DNA from: Halalkalicoccus jeotgali B3
GTDB lineage: Archaea > Halobacteriota > Halobacteria > Halobacteriales > Halalkalicoccaceae
Direction: 5' to 3'
Length of the DNA stretch: 64,000 bases
Assembly (NCBI RefSeq): GCF_000196895.1
Contig: NC_014297.1
Location: 2,680,468 to 2,744,467 of the forward strand
The stretch's first letter is position 1; the number at the start of each line of letters is the position of its first letter. The notes beneath the pieces are model-generated. The model was not told the origin of the DNA, searched no databases, and saw nothing but the letters and a program-made list of their open reading frames with translations. The position numbers were made by a program, and so were the translations under genes. Below, in pieces: positions 42,441-54,934 of the stretch.

Positions 42441-42605
42441 ATGTCGATCAGTACGCTGCTGGAGACGGTAGCACTGGCTGTGGTTGGGGGTGTAGGGATC
42501 TACCTGCTCGTCGCGTTCGCCGTCGGGTTCCTCATCGAGTACCGACGGCGCGACCGGTCGCGATCGGAATCGGACCCGCGGCCCGAGGACGACTACTGGG
42601 CGTAG
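42441..42605 (+). CDS. Small single-TM protein
   Basis: 54 aa: helix VALAVVGGVGIYLLVAFAVG followed by a basic then acidic cytosolic tail (RRRDRSRSES, RPEDDYWA). Start at ATG 42441 preferred to ATG 42426 and GTG 42423, which only add MGERQ. Likely a small membrane protein; no family recognised. A T-rich element (TATATCTATTTCG) lies about 65 nt upstream. Confidence 0.5.
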   Translation: MSISTLLETVALAVVGGVGIYLLVAFAVGFLIEYRRRDRSRSESDPRPEDDYWA

Positions 42606-42636
42606 GCGGCGTCGGGTCCGGGTGAGGGCCGGCCCG

Positions 42637-42873
42637 TCACTCGTGGGTGAACAAGAACAGGCGGCCGTCCTCGTTGGTCACCGTACAGAGATTCATCACC
42701 TTTCCCAACGAGAGGCTCGTCTCCGGACGTTTACAGACCACGAGGTAGTCGAAGGACTCCTCGCAGACCGGGCACGCGATCGATGTGGTGTTCTGATAGC
42801 TCGCGGTCATCTCGTTTTCCTCGCGCGGCGTCAGGTAGCTCTTCATCTCGTCGATGTTCTCGACGCTGGCCAT
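42637..42873 (-). CDS. Small zinc-binding protein (CPxC type)
   Basis: 78 aa. ACPVCEESFDYLVVCKRPET gives a CxxC pair and a further Cys; a last Cys (LCTVTN) completes a possible zinc site. Related haloarchaeal proteins are conserved but uncharacterised (perhaps DUF7385, from memory). Starts MASVENIDEMKSYLTPREEN. Confidence 0.6.
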   Translation of the reverse strand: MASVENIDEMKSYLTPREENEMTASYQNTTSIACPVCEESFDYLVVCKRPETSLSLGKVMNLCTVTNEDGRLFLFTHE

Positions 42874-45437
<2,564 letters not shown>

Positions 45438-45682
45438 TCGCGGCCGAGTCTGCGGGATTCTTTTCGGATCGGTGCGATTTCGAGGGACGAACTCTGTATC
45501 GAGAAGTGCTAAAACCGTTGCTTCCTACGCCCGTTTGTCACAGGATCGCATAGCAATCCGGTTTGCCAATCGGACTGCTCAGCAGTCCGATGACGTCGAA
45601 AAAAACAGTGAGCGCGACGGGAGTCCCGTGAGCGACAGCGAACGGGACGCAGGAGCGTCCGTGAACGAGCGAGGCGGGAGAA

Positions 45683-45755
45683 CGGGCGCGACGGGATTTG
45701 AACCCGCGGCATCTTGGTTCGGAACCAAGGACTCTATCCACTGAGCTACGCGCCC
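45683..45755 (-). tRNA. tRNA-Arg (CCG)
   Basis: Minus strand: acceptor GGGCGCG / CGCGCCC, discriminator G, anticodon stem CTTGG/CCAAG with loop TTCCGAA (anticodon CCG), T arm CGGG TTCAAAT CCCG. No intron. Confidence 0.95.
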
Positions 45756-45802
45756 TCACTGTGGGATATCCGCGGAAATCGTTTAACCGTTGTGAAGTAC
45801 GG

Positions 45803-47281
45803 TCACTCCTCGCCGGCGACCCTCGGCACTGTGGGATCCTCGATCACGGACTCCTTCCAGGTCCCCCGCAGGAACCACGCCCCCGAGAGTACTGCGCCGA
45901 CGACGTGGCCCATCGTCATCCCGACCCAGATCCCGGTCGGGCCCCATCCGGCACTAAAGGCAAGCAGGTAGACGGCGGGCACGCGCACGCCCCAGAGGTT
46001 GAGCCAGGACAGCGCCATCGCGGTCTTGGTGTTGCCGGCGCCGCGGAAGGCTCCGAGAACGACCTGCATCACCCCGATAAAGGCGAACTCCGCGGCGCGG
46101 ATCCGCAGGTAGTCGGTCGCGAGCGCGATGGTTTCGGCCGCACCGGGGACGTCCTCGCCGAGGAAGACGGCGTTGATCGGGCGGGCGAAGACCACGGCGA
46201 CTGCTGCGACCCCGAGCATCACGCCACCGCCCGTCCCGGCCGCGAGCCGGACGGCCCGTTCTGCCCGCTCGGGTTTCTGGGCCCCGAGGTTCTGGCCGAC
46301 GATCGTCTCGGTGGCCTTCGAGAGTCCGAGTGCGGGCAGGAACACGAGCGAGATCAGCCGATTGCCGAGCCCGTAGGCCGCGACGACCGGCGGGGTAAAG
46401 GAAGCCACCATTGCGGTCAGGACCACGAGCGCGAGGGCGTTCGCGGACTGCTCCAAGGAGGTCGGCACGCCCAGACGAACGATCTCGCGGACGTTCGCGG
46501 GATCGAGGCGCAGGTGCGAGAGCGAGAGGTCGGGGCCGAACGAGGTCCGAAAGAGGACGTAGAAGGCAAGCGCGCTGGCGACGCCCCGCGAGAAGACGGT
46601 CGCCAGCGCCGCGCCCTCGATGCCGTAGCCCGAAAACCCGGTCAGCGAGAACAGCAGCCCCTCGAGCGAGGACAGCGAGAGCCACGCGAACAGGGGGTTG
46701 CCGTCGAACCCGAAGATCAGGAACGGGTCGATGGCGACGTTCAGGACGACGCTGACGAACATGAGCCGCATCGGCAGGCGGGTGTTTCCCGACCCGCGCA
46801 TCAGCGCCTCGAAGACGTAAAAGCCGAACAGGAAGGGCAATCCAAGGAAGAACACCCGCATATAGTCGGCCGCGAGCGGGATCACTCGTTGAGTCGTCTG
46901 GGGGTCACTGGGAAGCAACGAGAGGGCCGGCGCGGTGTAGAAGTATCCGATCAGCCCCAAGAGGGTGGCGAGCAGGCCGACGAACGCAAGCGTCTGGCCG
47001 GCGAACAGCCCGGCGGATTCGTCGCTTTCGGCGCCGGTGTACTGGGCGACGAGGATGCTGCCGGCGGTGGTGAACCCGGCGGCGATCGCAATGAGCAAGA
47101 AGACGAGCGGGAAGGCGAGGCTGATCGCGCCGACGGCGTCGGCCGAAAGCTGGCCGAGCCAGAGGGTGTCGGCGAGGTTGTAGGCGACCTGCAACACCTG
47201 AAAGACGACGATCGGCCAGGCGAGGCGGGCCATCGGGCGGATCAGCCCGCCGCTGGTGAGGGTGCTCTCGGAGTCGGCCAC
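45803..47281 (-). CDS. MATE family efflux transporter
   Basis: 492 aa with twelve membrane helices in two six-helix repeats. Na+ or H+ driven multidrug and toxin extruder of the NorM/DinF group: RPMARLAWPIVVFQVLQVAY at helix 1, NLADTLWLGQLSADAVGAIS, EALMRGSGNTRLPMRL and the repeat-2 counterpart LGAFRGAGNTKTAMAL. Substrate unknown. Start ATG 47281. Confidence 0.92.
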   Translation of the reverse strand: MADSESTLTSGGLIRPMARLAWPIVVFQVLQVAYNLADTLWLGQLSADAVGAISLAFPLVFLLIAIAAGFTTAGSILVAQYTGAESDESAGLFAGQTLAFVGLLATLLGLIGYFYTAPALSLLPSDPQTTQRVIPLAADYMRVFFLGLPFLFGFYVFEALMRGSGNTRLPMRLMFVSVVLNVAIDPFLIFGFDGNPLFAWLSLSSLEGLLFSLTGFSGYGIEGAALATVFSRGVASALAFYVLFRTSFGPDLSLSHLRLDPANVREIVRLGVPTSLEQSANALALVVLTAMVASFTPPVVAAYGLGNRLISLVFLPALGLSKATETIVGQNLGAQKPERAERAVRLAAGTGGGVMLGVAAVAVVFARPINAVFLGEDVPGAAETIALATDYLRIRAAEFAFIGVMQVVLGAFRGAGNTKTAMALSWLNLWGVRVPAVYLLAFSAGWGPTGIWVGMTMGHVVGAVLSGAWFLRGTWKESVIEDPTVPRVAGEE

Positions 47282-47326
47282 TACGTTTCGAAACGAAGGG
47301 AAACGCGAAGAATGTACTGAAACCGA

Positions 47327-47908
47327 TCAGGGCGTCTCGTCGGTCTCGATGGAGAACTCCCCGCGCGGGTAGGCGACGCAGGTCAGCGTGTAGCCCTCGT
47401 CGAGTTCGTTCTCGTCGAGCATCTGCTGGTTGTCGTGTTCGACGTAGTCCTCAGAGGGGCCATCCGTGATGCGACCGCCACACGAGACACACTGGCCCTG
47501 CCGGCAGGCGTAGGGGAGGTCCCAGCCCTGGTCCTCGCCCTGATCGAGGATCGGCTCGTTGTTCGCGAGTTCGATCGTCTCGCCCTGCTTGACGAACTCG
47601 ACCTCGTAGTACTCGATCTCGTCCTCGGGGATGTCGCCCGGTCCCGCGGCTTGTTCCTCGCCGCCCTCTTCGAGTTCGCCCTCGGCGCCCTCGGCGCCGC
47701 CGACGGCCGCGGCGGCCCCGCCACCGCCGCCGATCGCTCGGTTCATCGGTTCGGGGAAGTCCGTCTCGGGGACGGTCGCCGCGCGGCGTTCGAGGACCTC
47801 CTCGGCGATGTCCTCGGAGGCGGGTCGTTCGGTGCCCCTCGCGTAGTGGAGCGCGACCGCGGTGAGGGTCAGAAGGGCCCCGATCGATACCGAGAATGCG
47901 TCTACCAT
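47327..47908 (-). CDS. Membrane-anchored [2Fe-2S] ferredoxin
   Basis: 193 aa: N-terminal membrane helix (about 4-22), a Gly/Ala/Glu-rich linker (about 55-90) and a plant-type ferredoxin domain (about 98-185) with Cys C135, C140, C143 (YACRQGQCVSCGG) and C177 (TLTCVAYP) as cluster ligands. An acidic insert typical of haloarchaeal ferredoxins is present (DGPSEDYVEHDNQQMLDE). The anchor suggests electron transfer at the membrane. A frame upstream of 47908 continues into the MFS gene only because of that gene's frameshift; it is not a fusion. Confidence 0.9.
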   Translation of the reverse strand: MVDAFSVSIGALLTLTAVALHYARGTERPASEDIAEEVLERRAATVPETDFPEPMNRAIGGGGGAAAAVGGAEGAEGELEEGGEEQAAGPGDIPEDEIEYYEVEFVKQGETIELANNEPILDQGEDQGWDLPYACRQGQCVSCGGRITDGPSEDYVEHDNQQMLDENELDEGYTLTCVAYPRGEFSIETDETP

Positions 47909-47958
47909 ATGCACGGGGCTACGGAAGGGTGGGTTAAGGGTATTTTGATCCGCCCGAG

Positions 47959-49129
47959 TCACCCGATACGGCGCACGAGGACGGCGCTTGCGAGGAAACA
48001 CCCGATCTGTCCGGCGTAGGCCACCCGGTAGCTCGCGAACTCCGCGACGAACCCGGTATAGAGGGGCCCGAAACTGCCGACGCCGAAGAAGACCGCCCGG
48101 CTCAGCCCGTAAGTCCCCGCCCAGCGAGTCGGGCGCCAGACGGGCCATCAGATACGCGTTCATTACCGGCCAGAAGCTCATCAACCCGACGGCAAAGAGG
48201 ACGATCCCCGCGCCCACGGCGAGCGGGTGGCCCGCGAGGACGAACAGCGACAGCCCGGTCGCGCCGATCACGGGGGCGGCCCCGCCGATCCGATGGTGGC
48301 CGAATCGGTCGCCCAACTCGCCGATGGTCGGGCTGATCGCCAGCCCGATCAGGAAGATCGCCACGAACGCCCCGGTCGCGGGAACCGGCCCGTAGCCCTT
48401 CCCGACGCGCAGGTAGGTCGGAAGGAAGCTGACGGCGGCCTGCCAGACGAACATGTACAGGCAGAACAGCGCCAGCACGCGACGGAGCTGCCGGGAGGCG
48501 AACAGCCGTCGAACCGTCCCACGGGCGTCGAGGTCGATCGGTGAAATCACGTAGGGCTCCCCGCGCCAGCGGTGGAGCAGCGCACCGATGACCCCGAGTC
48601 CGCCGGCGACCGGGAGGAAGGCGACGCGCCAACTGGCGAGCGAAACCGCGATAGCGGCCAGCCCGCCGGCGAGCGCGCTGCCGAGGCTATAGGAGGCGGC
48701 GATGACGCCGAGCGCGCGGCCCCGGCGGTCGGCGAAGGACTCGAAGACCAGCGCCATGTTCGTCGGCTCGTAGAGCCCGACGCCACAGCCGACGACCGCG
48801 AGACCGGCGAAGAAGACGGGGACGGTCGGGGCGCTCGCGACGACGAGGAAGCCGACGACCAGCACCGCGGTACTCGCGACGAGCACCGTCTTGCGCGAGA
48901 GGAGATCCGAGGACCGACCGCCGGGATACATCGCCAGAGCGCCACAGGACCACATCAGCGTCAGCCCCGCGCCCGCAGCCGAGGACGTGATATCGAACTC
49001 CTCGATGATCGCGGGCAGCGCGGGCGAGATCACCAACTGGCCGGCCAACAGCGTCGCGACCCCCAGCGAGAGGACCGAGAGCAGCCGACCGCGGCCGGCG
49101 TCGATCGGGGAGGAGGGCGAATCGTTCAC
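47959..49129 (-). pseudogene. MFS transporter, frameshifted near 48111
   Basis: Major facilitator with about 12 helices, 389 aa if repaired. From ATG 49129 (MNDSPSSPIDAGRGRLLSVL) the frame carries helix 2-3 motif PGGRSSDLLSRKTVLVAS and most helices, to ARLAPDSLGGD. The last two helices then continue in another frame (YGLSRAVFFGVGSFGPLYTG, FVAEFASYRVAYAGQIG) to the stop at 47959-47961. One extra base (an A of the plus strand at 48111/48112) explains this. Substrate unknown. Mutation or sequencing error cannot be told apart. Confidence 0.8.
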
Positions 49130-49208
49130 GGACGATAGGTGTGATATGAAGGTGTTTCGGCGTTTCGTTCCGGGGAACCGCTATGGGAGTACTCCACGAA
49201 CCCGAGGC

Positions 49209-49913
49209 ATGGAGATCGAGATCCTGCTGTACGAGGGGTTCGACGAACTCGACGCGATCGGGCCCTACGAGACCTTTCAGACGGCGGCCGAGGCCGGCGG
49301 CGACCTCGCCGCCTCGCTGGTGACCCACCACCCCACCGAACGGATCACGGCGAGCCACGGCCTGCGGGTCGAACCCGACGGCGAACTCAGCGAGCCGGAC
49401 CTGCTGGTGGTTCCCGGCGGCGGGTGGAGCGACCGGAACGACCGCGGGACGTGGGGGGAGTACGAGCGAAACGACATCCCGCCGCTGCTCGCCGAGCGAT
49501 ACGATCGGGGGGCGACCGTCGCCTCGGTCTGTACCGGCGCGATGCTTTCGGAGCGAGCCGGACTGCTCGACGGACGACCTGCGATCACACACGCGAGCGC
49601 GCTCGACGACCTCCGGGAGACGGCCGCCGAGGTCGTCGAAAACGTCGAAAATGCCGGCGAGAAACGCATCACCTCCGGTCGCACGAACGAGGCAGTGCCC
49701 CGCGTTGTGGACAGCGAGGAACACGGTCCCTCTGGCCCCACGAGCGAGACAGTGCCTCGCGTCGTGGACGACGGCGACCTCCTGACGGCGGGCGGGGTCA
49801 CCTCGGGGATCGACCTGGCGCTGTGGCTCCTCGAACGAGAACTGAGCGGTGGCCTCGCCGAGGAGGTGGCGACGACCCTGGAGTACGAGCGCGGCGCGGT
49901 CTATCGGTCCTGA
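49209..49913 (+). CDS. DJ-1/PfpI family protein with internal duplication
   Basis: 234 aa. Nucleophile elbow VASVCTGAMLSERAGLLDGR with the reactive cysteine, preceded by LLVVPGGGWSDRNDRGTWGE; C-terminal LLTAGGVTSGIDLALWLLER. Resembles ThiJ/intracellular protease and transcription regulator-type DJ-1 members of haloarchaea. An insert of about 19 residues appears twice (EAVPRVVD / ETVPRVVD), caused by a 57-bp tandem duplication. Overlaps the converging 6PGDH gene by 13 bp. Confidence 0.82.
   Translation: MEIEILLYEGFDELDAIGPYETFQTAAEAGGDLAASLVTHHPTERITASHGLRVEPDGELSEPDLLVVPGGGWSDRNDRGTWGEYERNDIPPLLAERYDRGATVASVCTGAMLSERAGLLDGRPAITHASALDDLRETAAEVVENVENAGEKRITSGRTNEAVPRVVDSEEHGPSGPTSETVPRVVDDGDLLTAGGVTSGIDLALWLLERELSGGLAEEVATTLEYERGAVYRS
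49682..49768 (+). repeat. 57-bp imperfect tandem duplication inside the DJ-1 gene
   Basis: Segments 49682-49711 and 49739-49768 match at 26 of 30 bases, offset by 57 bp (19 codons), keeping the frame. The copies read REAVPRVVD-like and SETVPRVVD-like sequence. Confidence 0.7.
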
Positions 49914-50812
49914 TCGCGCCGGGCGACCTCGTGGCGGCCGAAGCCGTAGCGAAGCCGGTTGGCGAGTCGCCGGGAGAACCGCCCCTCCTCTGGCGCGCGC
50001 GAGCCAAAGCGCTCCGAAAGCGCCTGATAGATCAACGGCAGGGCGATCTCCTGTTCGAGGGCCTCCTGGACGGTCCAGGTACCGGTCGAACCGCCGGCGA
50101 CGTAGTCCTCGACGTCCCCCAGGTCGACCCCCTCCTCACGGAAGGCCTCCTCACAGAGTTCGAGCAGCCACGAGCGGATGACGGCGCCGTTGTTCCAGGT
50201 CCGGGCGACGCTCTCCAGATCGAGGTCGTAGCGTCCCTCCGCGAGGAGTTCGAAGCCCTCGCCGTAGGTCTGCATCAGGGCGTACTCGACGCCGTTGTGC
50301 ACCATCTTCACGTAGTGGCCCGCCCCCGCAGGCCCCATCCGGTCGTGGCCCGCCGGGCCGGTCGCGATGGCGTCGAAGGCAGGAGCGAACTCGTCGTAGG
50401 CCCACTGGGGGCCGCCGACCATGAGCGAGAAGCCCGCCTCGGCGCTGGCGGGCCCCCCACTGGTCCCACAGTCGAGGTAGGCGGCGTCGGTCGCGTCGCT
50501 TCGCTCAACAGAGCGCTCGAAATGCGAGTTCCCGCCGTCGACGACGATATCGTCCGCTCCGAGGTGAGGGTCGAGTTCGTCGAGCGTGGCGTCGACGGCC
50601 TCGCCGGCAGGGACCATCAGCCAGATCCGTTTTTCCTCCCCGAGTCGCTCGGCCAGATCCGCGATCGAGTCGGCGGGGGTCGCACCCGCCTCGCGTGCGC
50701 GCTCGACGGCCGCCTCGTCCAGATCGTAGGCGACCACGTCGTGGCCCCCTTCGAGGAATCGGTCCGCGACGATCAGTCCCATCCGTCCGAGTCCGACGAC
50801 GCCCAGTTGCAT
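49901..50812 (-). CDS. gnd: 6-phosphogluconate dehydrogenase, decarboxylating
   Basis: 303 aa, shorter than bacterial Gnd and typical of the archaeal GndA class. NAD(P) motif GVVGLGRMGLIVADRF, substrate-site DCGTSGGPASAEAGF, GPAGAGHYVKMVHNGVEYAL containing the catalytic Lys, and C-terminal RYGFGRHEVARRDQDR. Converts 6-phosphogluconate to ribulose-5-phosphate, completing the pathway begun by Azf. Start at MQLGVVGLG (50812) rather than nine codons earlier. Confidence 0.92.
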   Translation of the reverse strand: MQLGVVGLGRMGLIVADRFLEGGHDVVAYDLDEAAVERAREAGATPADSIADLAERLGEEKRIWLMVPAGEAVDATLDELDPHLGADDIVVDGGNSHFERSVERSDATDAAYLDCGTSGGPASAEAGFSLMVGGPQWAYDEFAPAFDAIATGPAGHDRMGPAGAGHYVKMVHNGVEYALMQTYGEGFELLAEGRYDLDLESVARTWNNGAVIRSWLLELCEEAFREEGVDLGDVEDYVAGGSTGTWTVQEALEQEIALPLIYQALSERFGSRAPEEGRFSRRLANRLRYGFGRHEVARRDQDR

Positions 50813-50960
50813 GGTGGGTCCTGTCCGTGGCGCGGGCATACGGGTTGCGGTTCCCCGCGCAGCGTGGCCGAACTCTAGAGGGAATTGGGTCCCATTTCAG
50901 GGAGTTTTCGGAGACAGTCCGCAAATGCCTCAAGTGAGTACGGCGCCACGGTCCACTCGC

Positions 50961-51752
50961 ATGGTATCATTAGAGCGACGTGAGCTGCTGAAAACGGCGG
51001 GAAGCGTGGTGGTCGTCGGAACGGTCGCGGGGTGTATGGGGCAGGAATCCGGGGGCGGTAGCGGCGATAGTGAGGGACAACAGAACGAAACCGGCGGGTC
51101 GGGCAACGACAGCATGGAGAACGAATCCGAGGGCGAACAGGGGAGCCAGATGGCGATGGTTCGGGTCGCCCACCTCTCGCCGGACGCTCCGAACGTCGAC
51201 GTCTACGTCGACGGCGAGGTCGTCCTCGAGGACGTCGCCTACCGCGACGTGAGCGACTACCTCGAACTCCAGCCGGGCACCTACGGGGTGCAGATCACGG
51301 CCGCCGGCGATCAGGAGACGGTGGTCTTCGATGAGGACGTGGAGGTACAGACCGGCGCGTTCACGCTCGCAGCGGTCGGCGAGATCGAAGGCGAGAGCCA
51401 GCCCTTCGACGTGCTCGTCGTCGAGGACGACCTCTCGGATCCGGGCGAGAACGCCCGCGTAACCGCCCTGCACGCCTCGCCGGACGCCCCGGAAGTCGAC
51501 CTCGTCGAGGCCGAATCCGGCGATCCGCTCGCGGCGGGACTGGCCTTCGGCGACACCGCGACCTTCGAGGTGCCGGAAGGGTCCTACACCCTCGAAGTCA
51601 GGCCCGCGGGCGGGGAGGAGGCCGTCGCCGAGTTCGACGTCGAGGTCGCCGCGGGGACCGTCTACAGCGCCTTCGCCGTTGGGTACGTCGAACCGGCGAA
51701 CGCGCCCGTCGACGCGCCCTTCGAACTCGAAGTGGTCGAGAACACCCAGTAA
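50961..51752 (+). CDS. Tat lipoprotein with two DUF4397 domains
   Basis: 263 aa. Tat signal LERRELLKTAGSVVVVG ends in lipobox VAGCMG, so Cys is probably lipidated and the protein faces outward. A Gly/Ser/Glu linker leads to two DUF4397 repeats (VRVAHLSPDAPNVDVYVDG and VTALHASPDAPEVDLVEAES), beta domains of unknown role. Start at MVSLERRELLK. Confidence 0.88.
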   Translation: MVSLERRELLKTAGSVVVVGTVAGCMGQESGGGSGDSEGQQNETGGSGNDSMENESEGEQGSQMAMVRVAHLSPDAPNVDVYVDGEVVLEDVAYRDVSDYLELQPGTYGVQITAAGDQETVVFDEDVEVQTGAFTLAAVGEIEGESQPFDVLVVEDDLSDPGENARVTALHASPDAPEVDLVEAESGDPLAAGLAFGDTATFEVPEGSYTLEVRPAGGEEAVAEFDVEVAAGTVYSAFAVGYVEPANAPVDAPFELEVVENTQ

Positions 51753-51831
51753 CGCGGTACGCCCGGTCCTCGCCGTTTCACTCGCTGGAACGGCACGCGG
51801 GGTTTTTGCCCGACGGGCGGCTAGGACGGAC

Positions 51832-52113
51832 GTGTCGATCGAGAACGACCTGTGGTACCTCATCGGCAGCGTTCGTGGGGGCGAAAACCGGATCCGGATC
51901 ATCCGGCTGCTCGAGGAGCGACCCCACAACGCCAACCAACTCGCGGGACGACTCGGCCTGAGTTACAACACCGTCCGGTACCACCTCGACCGGTTGTGCG
52001 AGCACGGCATCGTCGAGGCCGGCGGCCAGCGCTACGGGGAGCTGTACCACCTGACCGAGCGCTTCGAGCGCCACCGGGAGGCCTTCGAGGCGGTCACCGA
52101 GCGGGCCGGCTGA
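51832..52113 (+). CDS. Winged-helix transcriptional regulator (ArsR-like)
   Basis: 93 aa from GTG 51832: IRLLEERPHNANQLAGRLGL followed by SYNTVRYHLDRLCEHGIVEA, the helix-turn-helix and wing of ArsR/MarR-like regulators, and a short C-terminal helix. Small DNA-binding protein; target unknown. It lies 79 nt after the DUF4397 lipoprotein gene, which it may control (inference). Confidence 0.85.
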   Translation: MSIENDLWYLIGSVRGGENRIRIIRLLEERPHNANQLAGRLGLSYNTVRYHLDRLCEHGIVEAGGQRYGELYHLTERFERHREAFEAVTERAG

Positions 52114-52247
52114 TCGCCGGTCGGTCGCGAAGCTTTATCAGGTCCGGGGCGTTCACTCCGGGTATGAGCGTCGCTGGGCCGGTAGTACGTCGGTAGTTCC
52201 CGCTTCGACAACGCAATTCACTTACGCTCACTGGAGAGACTCAGGAC

Positions 52248-54863
52248 ATGGACGATAGTTACGACCCCGGCGCGATCGAGCCACGGTGGCGCGAACGCTG
52301 GGCCGACGAGGACGTGTATCGCTACGACGGAGACGAAAAGCGCCCCGAGTACGTCATCGACACGCCGCCGCCGTACCCGACGGGCAACCTCCACATCGGC
52401 AACGCACTGGGCTGGTGTTACATGGACTTCGCCGCCCGCTTTCAGCGCCTCCAGGGTAAGGACGTGCTGTACCCGCAGGGCTGGGACTGTCATGGCCTCC
52501 CCACGGAAGTGAAAGTCGAGGAGAACCAGGGGATTCACCGGACGGATGTCTCCCGCGAGGAGTTCCGCGAACTCTGTGTCGAGCACACGGAATCCCAGAT
52601 CGACGCGATGAAGGAGACGATGGGGTTGCTCGGCTTTTCCCAGGACTGGGACCACGAGTTCCGCACGATGGATCCCTCCTACTGGGGCAAGACCCAGCGC
52701 TCCTTTGTCGAGATGCATTCGAGCGAGTACGTCTATCGGGACGAACACCCGGTCAACTGGTGTCCGCGCTGTGAGACCGCGATCGCGGACGCCGAGGTCG
52801 AAAACGAGGACCGCGAGGGCACCCTCTTTTCGATCCGATTTGCGGGCGTCGAGAACGCCCCGATCGAGATTGCGAGCACGCGGCCCGAGCTGCTCGGAGC
52901 CTGCGTCGCGATCGCGGTTTCGCCCGACGACGAGCGATACGAGGACCGCGTCGGCGAGTCCTTCGAAGTGCCGCTCTTCGGCCAGGAGGTCGAGCTCATT
53001 TCGGATGAAGAGGTCGACTCGGAGTTCGGTACCGGCGCGGTGATGATCTGTACGTTCGGCGATAAACAGGACGTCGACTGGTGGGCCGAGTACGACCTGC
53101 CGCTCAGGACCGTGCTGACCGAAGACGGTCGGCTGAACGAGCGTGCCGGCGAGTTCGAGGGGCTGGAGATCGACGAGGCGAAAACGGAGATCGCTGCGGC
53201 GCTCGACGAAGCCGGCAACCTGCAGGGCGAAGAGCCCGTCGAGCAGTCGGTCGGCTGTTGCTGGCGGTGTGATACGCCCATCGAGATCCTCTCGAAGGAA
53301 CAGTGGTTCATCCGGGTCGACGGGGAGGAGATCCTCGAGAACGCCCGAGAGATCGAGTGGATCCCCGAGCACATGTACGCCCGACTGGAGGAGTGGACCG
53401 AGGGCATGGAGTGGGACTGGGTGATCAGCCGCCAGCGCGTCTTCGCCACCCCGATTCCCGCCTGGTTCTGTGAGGAGTGTGAGTACGTTCACGTGGCCGA
53501 CACCGAAGCGCTGCCGGTCAAACCCACCAGCGACGGTCCCGATATCGCGTGTCCGGAGTGTGGCTCGGAGGACTGGCGCGGCGAAACCGACGTGATGGAC
53601 ACGTGGATGGATTCGTCGATCTCGGCGCTGCACGTCGCGGGCTGGCCCGACGAGGAGTTCTCGCCGGTCCAACTGCGCGAGCAGGGCCACGACATCATCC
53701 GCACCTGGGCGTTTTACACCATCCTGCGGACCGCTGCCCTCGAAGAGCAGATCCCGTGGGAGCAGGCCCTCATCAACGGCATGGTCTTCGGCGAGGACGG
53801 CAACAAGATGTCCAAATCGCGGGGCAACTTCGTCCAGCCTGAGGAAGTGGTCGAGGAACACGGTGCCGACGCCTTTCGCCAGGCGATCGCACTCGGCGGG
53901 CAGCCGGGCAGCGACATCCAGTTCCAGTCGAAAGAGGTCACCTCCGCCTCCCGGTTCCTCACGAAGCTCTGGAACATCAGTCGCTTTTCGGACAACCACC
54001 TTGACGAGGACACCCCCGATGTCGACGCGCCCGCCTACCGTGACGCCGACCGGTGGATCCTCACCGAACTCGATTCGGTCGCAGAGGAGGTCGAGCGCGA
54101 CATGGAAGCCTACCGATTCGACGCCGCACTCAGGAAGATCAGGGAGTTCGTCTGGCACGATCTGGCCGACGACTACCTCGAACTGATCAAGGGACGGCTC
54201 TACGAGGGACGACCGGGAGAGCGCGACGCCGCCCGCCACGCGCTCTATACGGCGCTGTCGGGCTCGCTCAGGATGCTGTCGCCCTTCTCGCCGTTTTTCA
54301 CCGAAGAGGTCTACCGGGACCTACCCGGTACCGAGGGGAGCGTCCACACCGCAGAGTGGCCCGACGTCGAGGCCGATTGGGACCACGAGGAAGCGACGGC
54401 CGACGGCGAGTTGATCGCCGACGCTGCGAGCACGATCCGCGGGTGGAAGTCCGACTCCGGAATGGCGCTCAACGCCGAGCTCGACCGGGTCGAGCTCTAC
54501 GCAGCGGACGACATCGAAGGACTCGACACCTACGACCTGAGCGGGGCGGTCAACGCACCGGTCTACATCGAATCGGGCCGGCCCGACGTCGAGCTGGTCC
54601 CCGTCGAGATCGAGCCGGATCAGAGCGTCATCGGTCCCGAGTTCCGCGACCGGGCCGGGGCGGTGCTCGGGGCGCTTTCGGAGGCCGACCCCGCCGAAAT
54701 CAAGGCCCAAAAGCAGACCGGCGAGATCGAACTCGATATCGGTGAGGAGACCGTCGCGCTCTCGCCCGAAGCCGTCTCGGTTCACGAAGAACGGCGCGCC
54801 GAAAGCGGCGAGGAGGTCGCGGTGCTCGAAACCGAGCGCGCGACCGTGCTCGTCTTCCCCTGA
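52248..54863 (+). CDS. valS: Valyl-tRNA synthetase
   Basis: 871 aa class I aminoacyl-tRNA synthetase charging tRNA-Val. HIGNA (HIGH variant, about residue 47), a CP1 editing domain with a zinc-binding CPRC...C-type segment, WISR-like [30 protein letters not shown] and [17 protein letters not shown] (about 527-540). Start [19 protein letters not shown] tRNA-Val gene is elsewhere in this window. Confidence 0.97.
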   Translation: MDDSYDPGAIEPRWRERWADEDVYRYDGDEKRPEYVIDTPPPYPTGNLHIGNALGWCYMDFAARFQRLQGKDVLYPQGWDCHGLPTEVKVEENQGIHRTDVSREEFRELCVEHTESQIDAMKETMGLLGFSQDWDHEFRTMDPSYWGKTQRSFVEMHSSEYVYRDEHPVNWCPRCETAIADAEVENEDREGTLFSIRFAGVENAPIEIASTRPELLGACVAIAVSPDDERYEDRVGESFEVPLFGQEVELISDEEVDSEFGTGAVMICTFGDKQDVDWWAEYDLPLRTVLTEDGRLNERAGEFEGLEIDEAKTEIAAALDEAGNLQGEEPVEQSVGCCWRCDTPIEILSKEQWFIRVDGEEILENAREIEWIPEHMYARLEEWTEGMEWDWVISRQRVFATPIPAWFCEECEYVHVADTEALPVKPTSDGPDIACPECGSEDWRGETDVMDTWMDSSISALHVAGWPDEEFSPVQLREQGHDIIRTWAFYTILRTAALEEQIPWEQALINGMVFGEDGNKMSKSRGNFVQPEEVVEEHGADAFRQAIALGGQPGSDIQFQSKEVTSASRFLTKLWNISRFSDNHLDEDTPDVDAPAYRDADRWILTELDSVAEEVERDMEAYRFDAALRKIREFVWHDLADDYLELIKGRLYEGRPGERDAARHALYTALSGSLRMLSPFSPFFTEEVYRDLPGTEGSVHTAEWPDVEADWDHEEATADGELIADAASTIRGWKSDSGMALNAELDRVELYAADDIEGLDTYDLSGAVNAPVYIESGRPDVELVPVEIEPDQSVIGPEFRDRAGAVLGALSEADPAEIKAQKQTGEIELDIGEETVALSPEAVSVHEERRAESGEEVAVLETERATVLVFP

Positions 54864-54934
54864 GCGGCGAAAACGCTCCCGGCCAAGACCGTACCGATCG
54901 CCGCGCTTTTCTCCCCGCTGTGCGCTCTCCCGGC

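Noticed and set aside
45600-45690. Repeated GGGAGTCCCGTGAGC-like stretches before tRNA-Arg as a mobile repeat
   Set aside because: Short self-complementary GC-rich sequence common in haloarchaeal spacers, no larger unit.
47327-49129. A 600-codon frame joining MFS and ferredoxin
   Set aside because: The joining part has no MFS or ferredoxin similarity; it results from the MFS frameshift, and each gene has its own start or stop.
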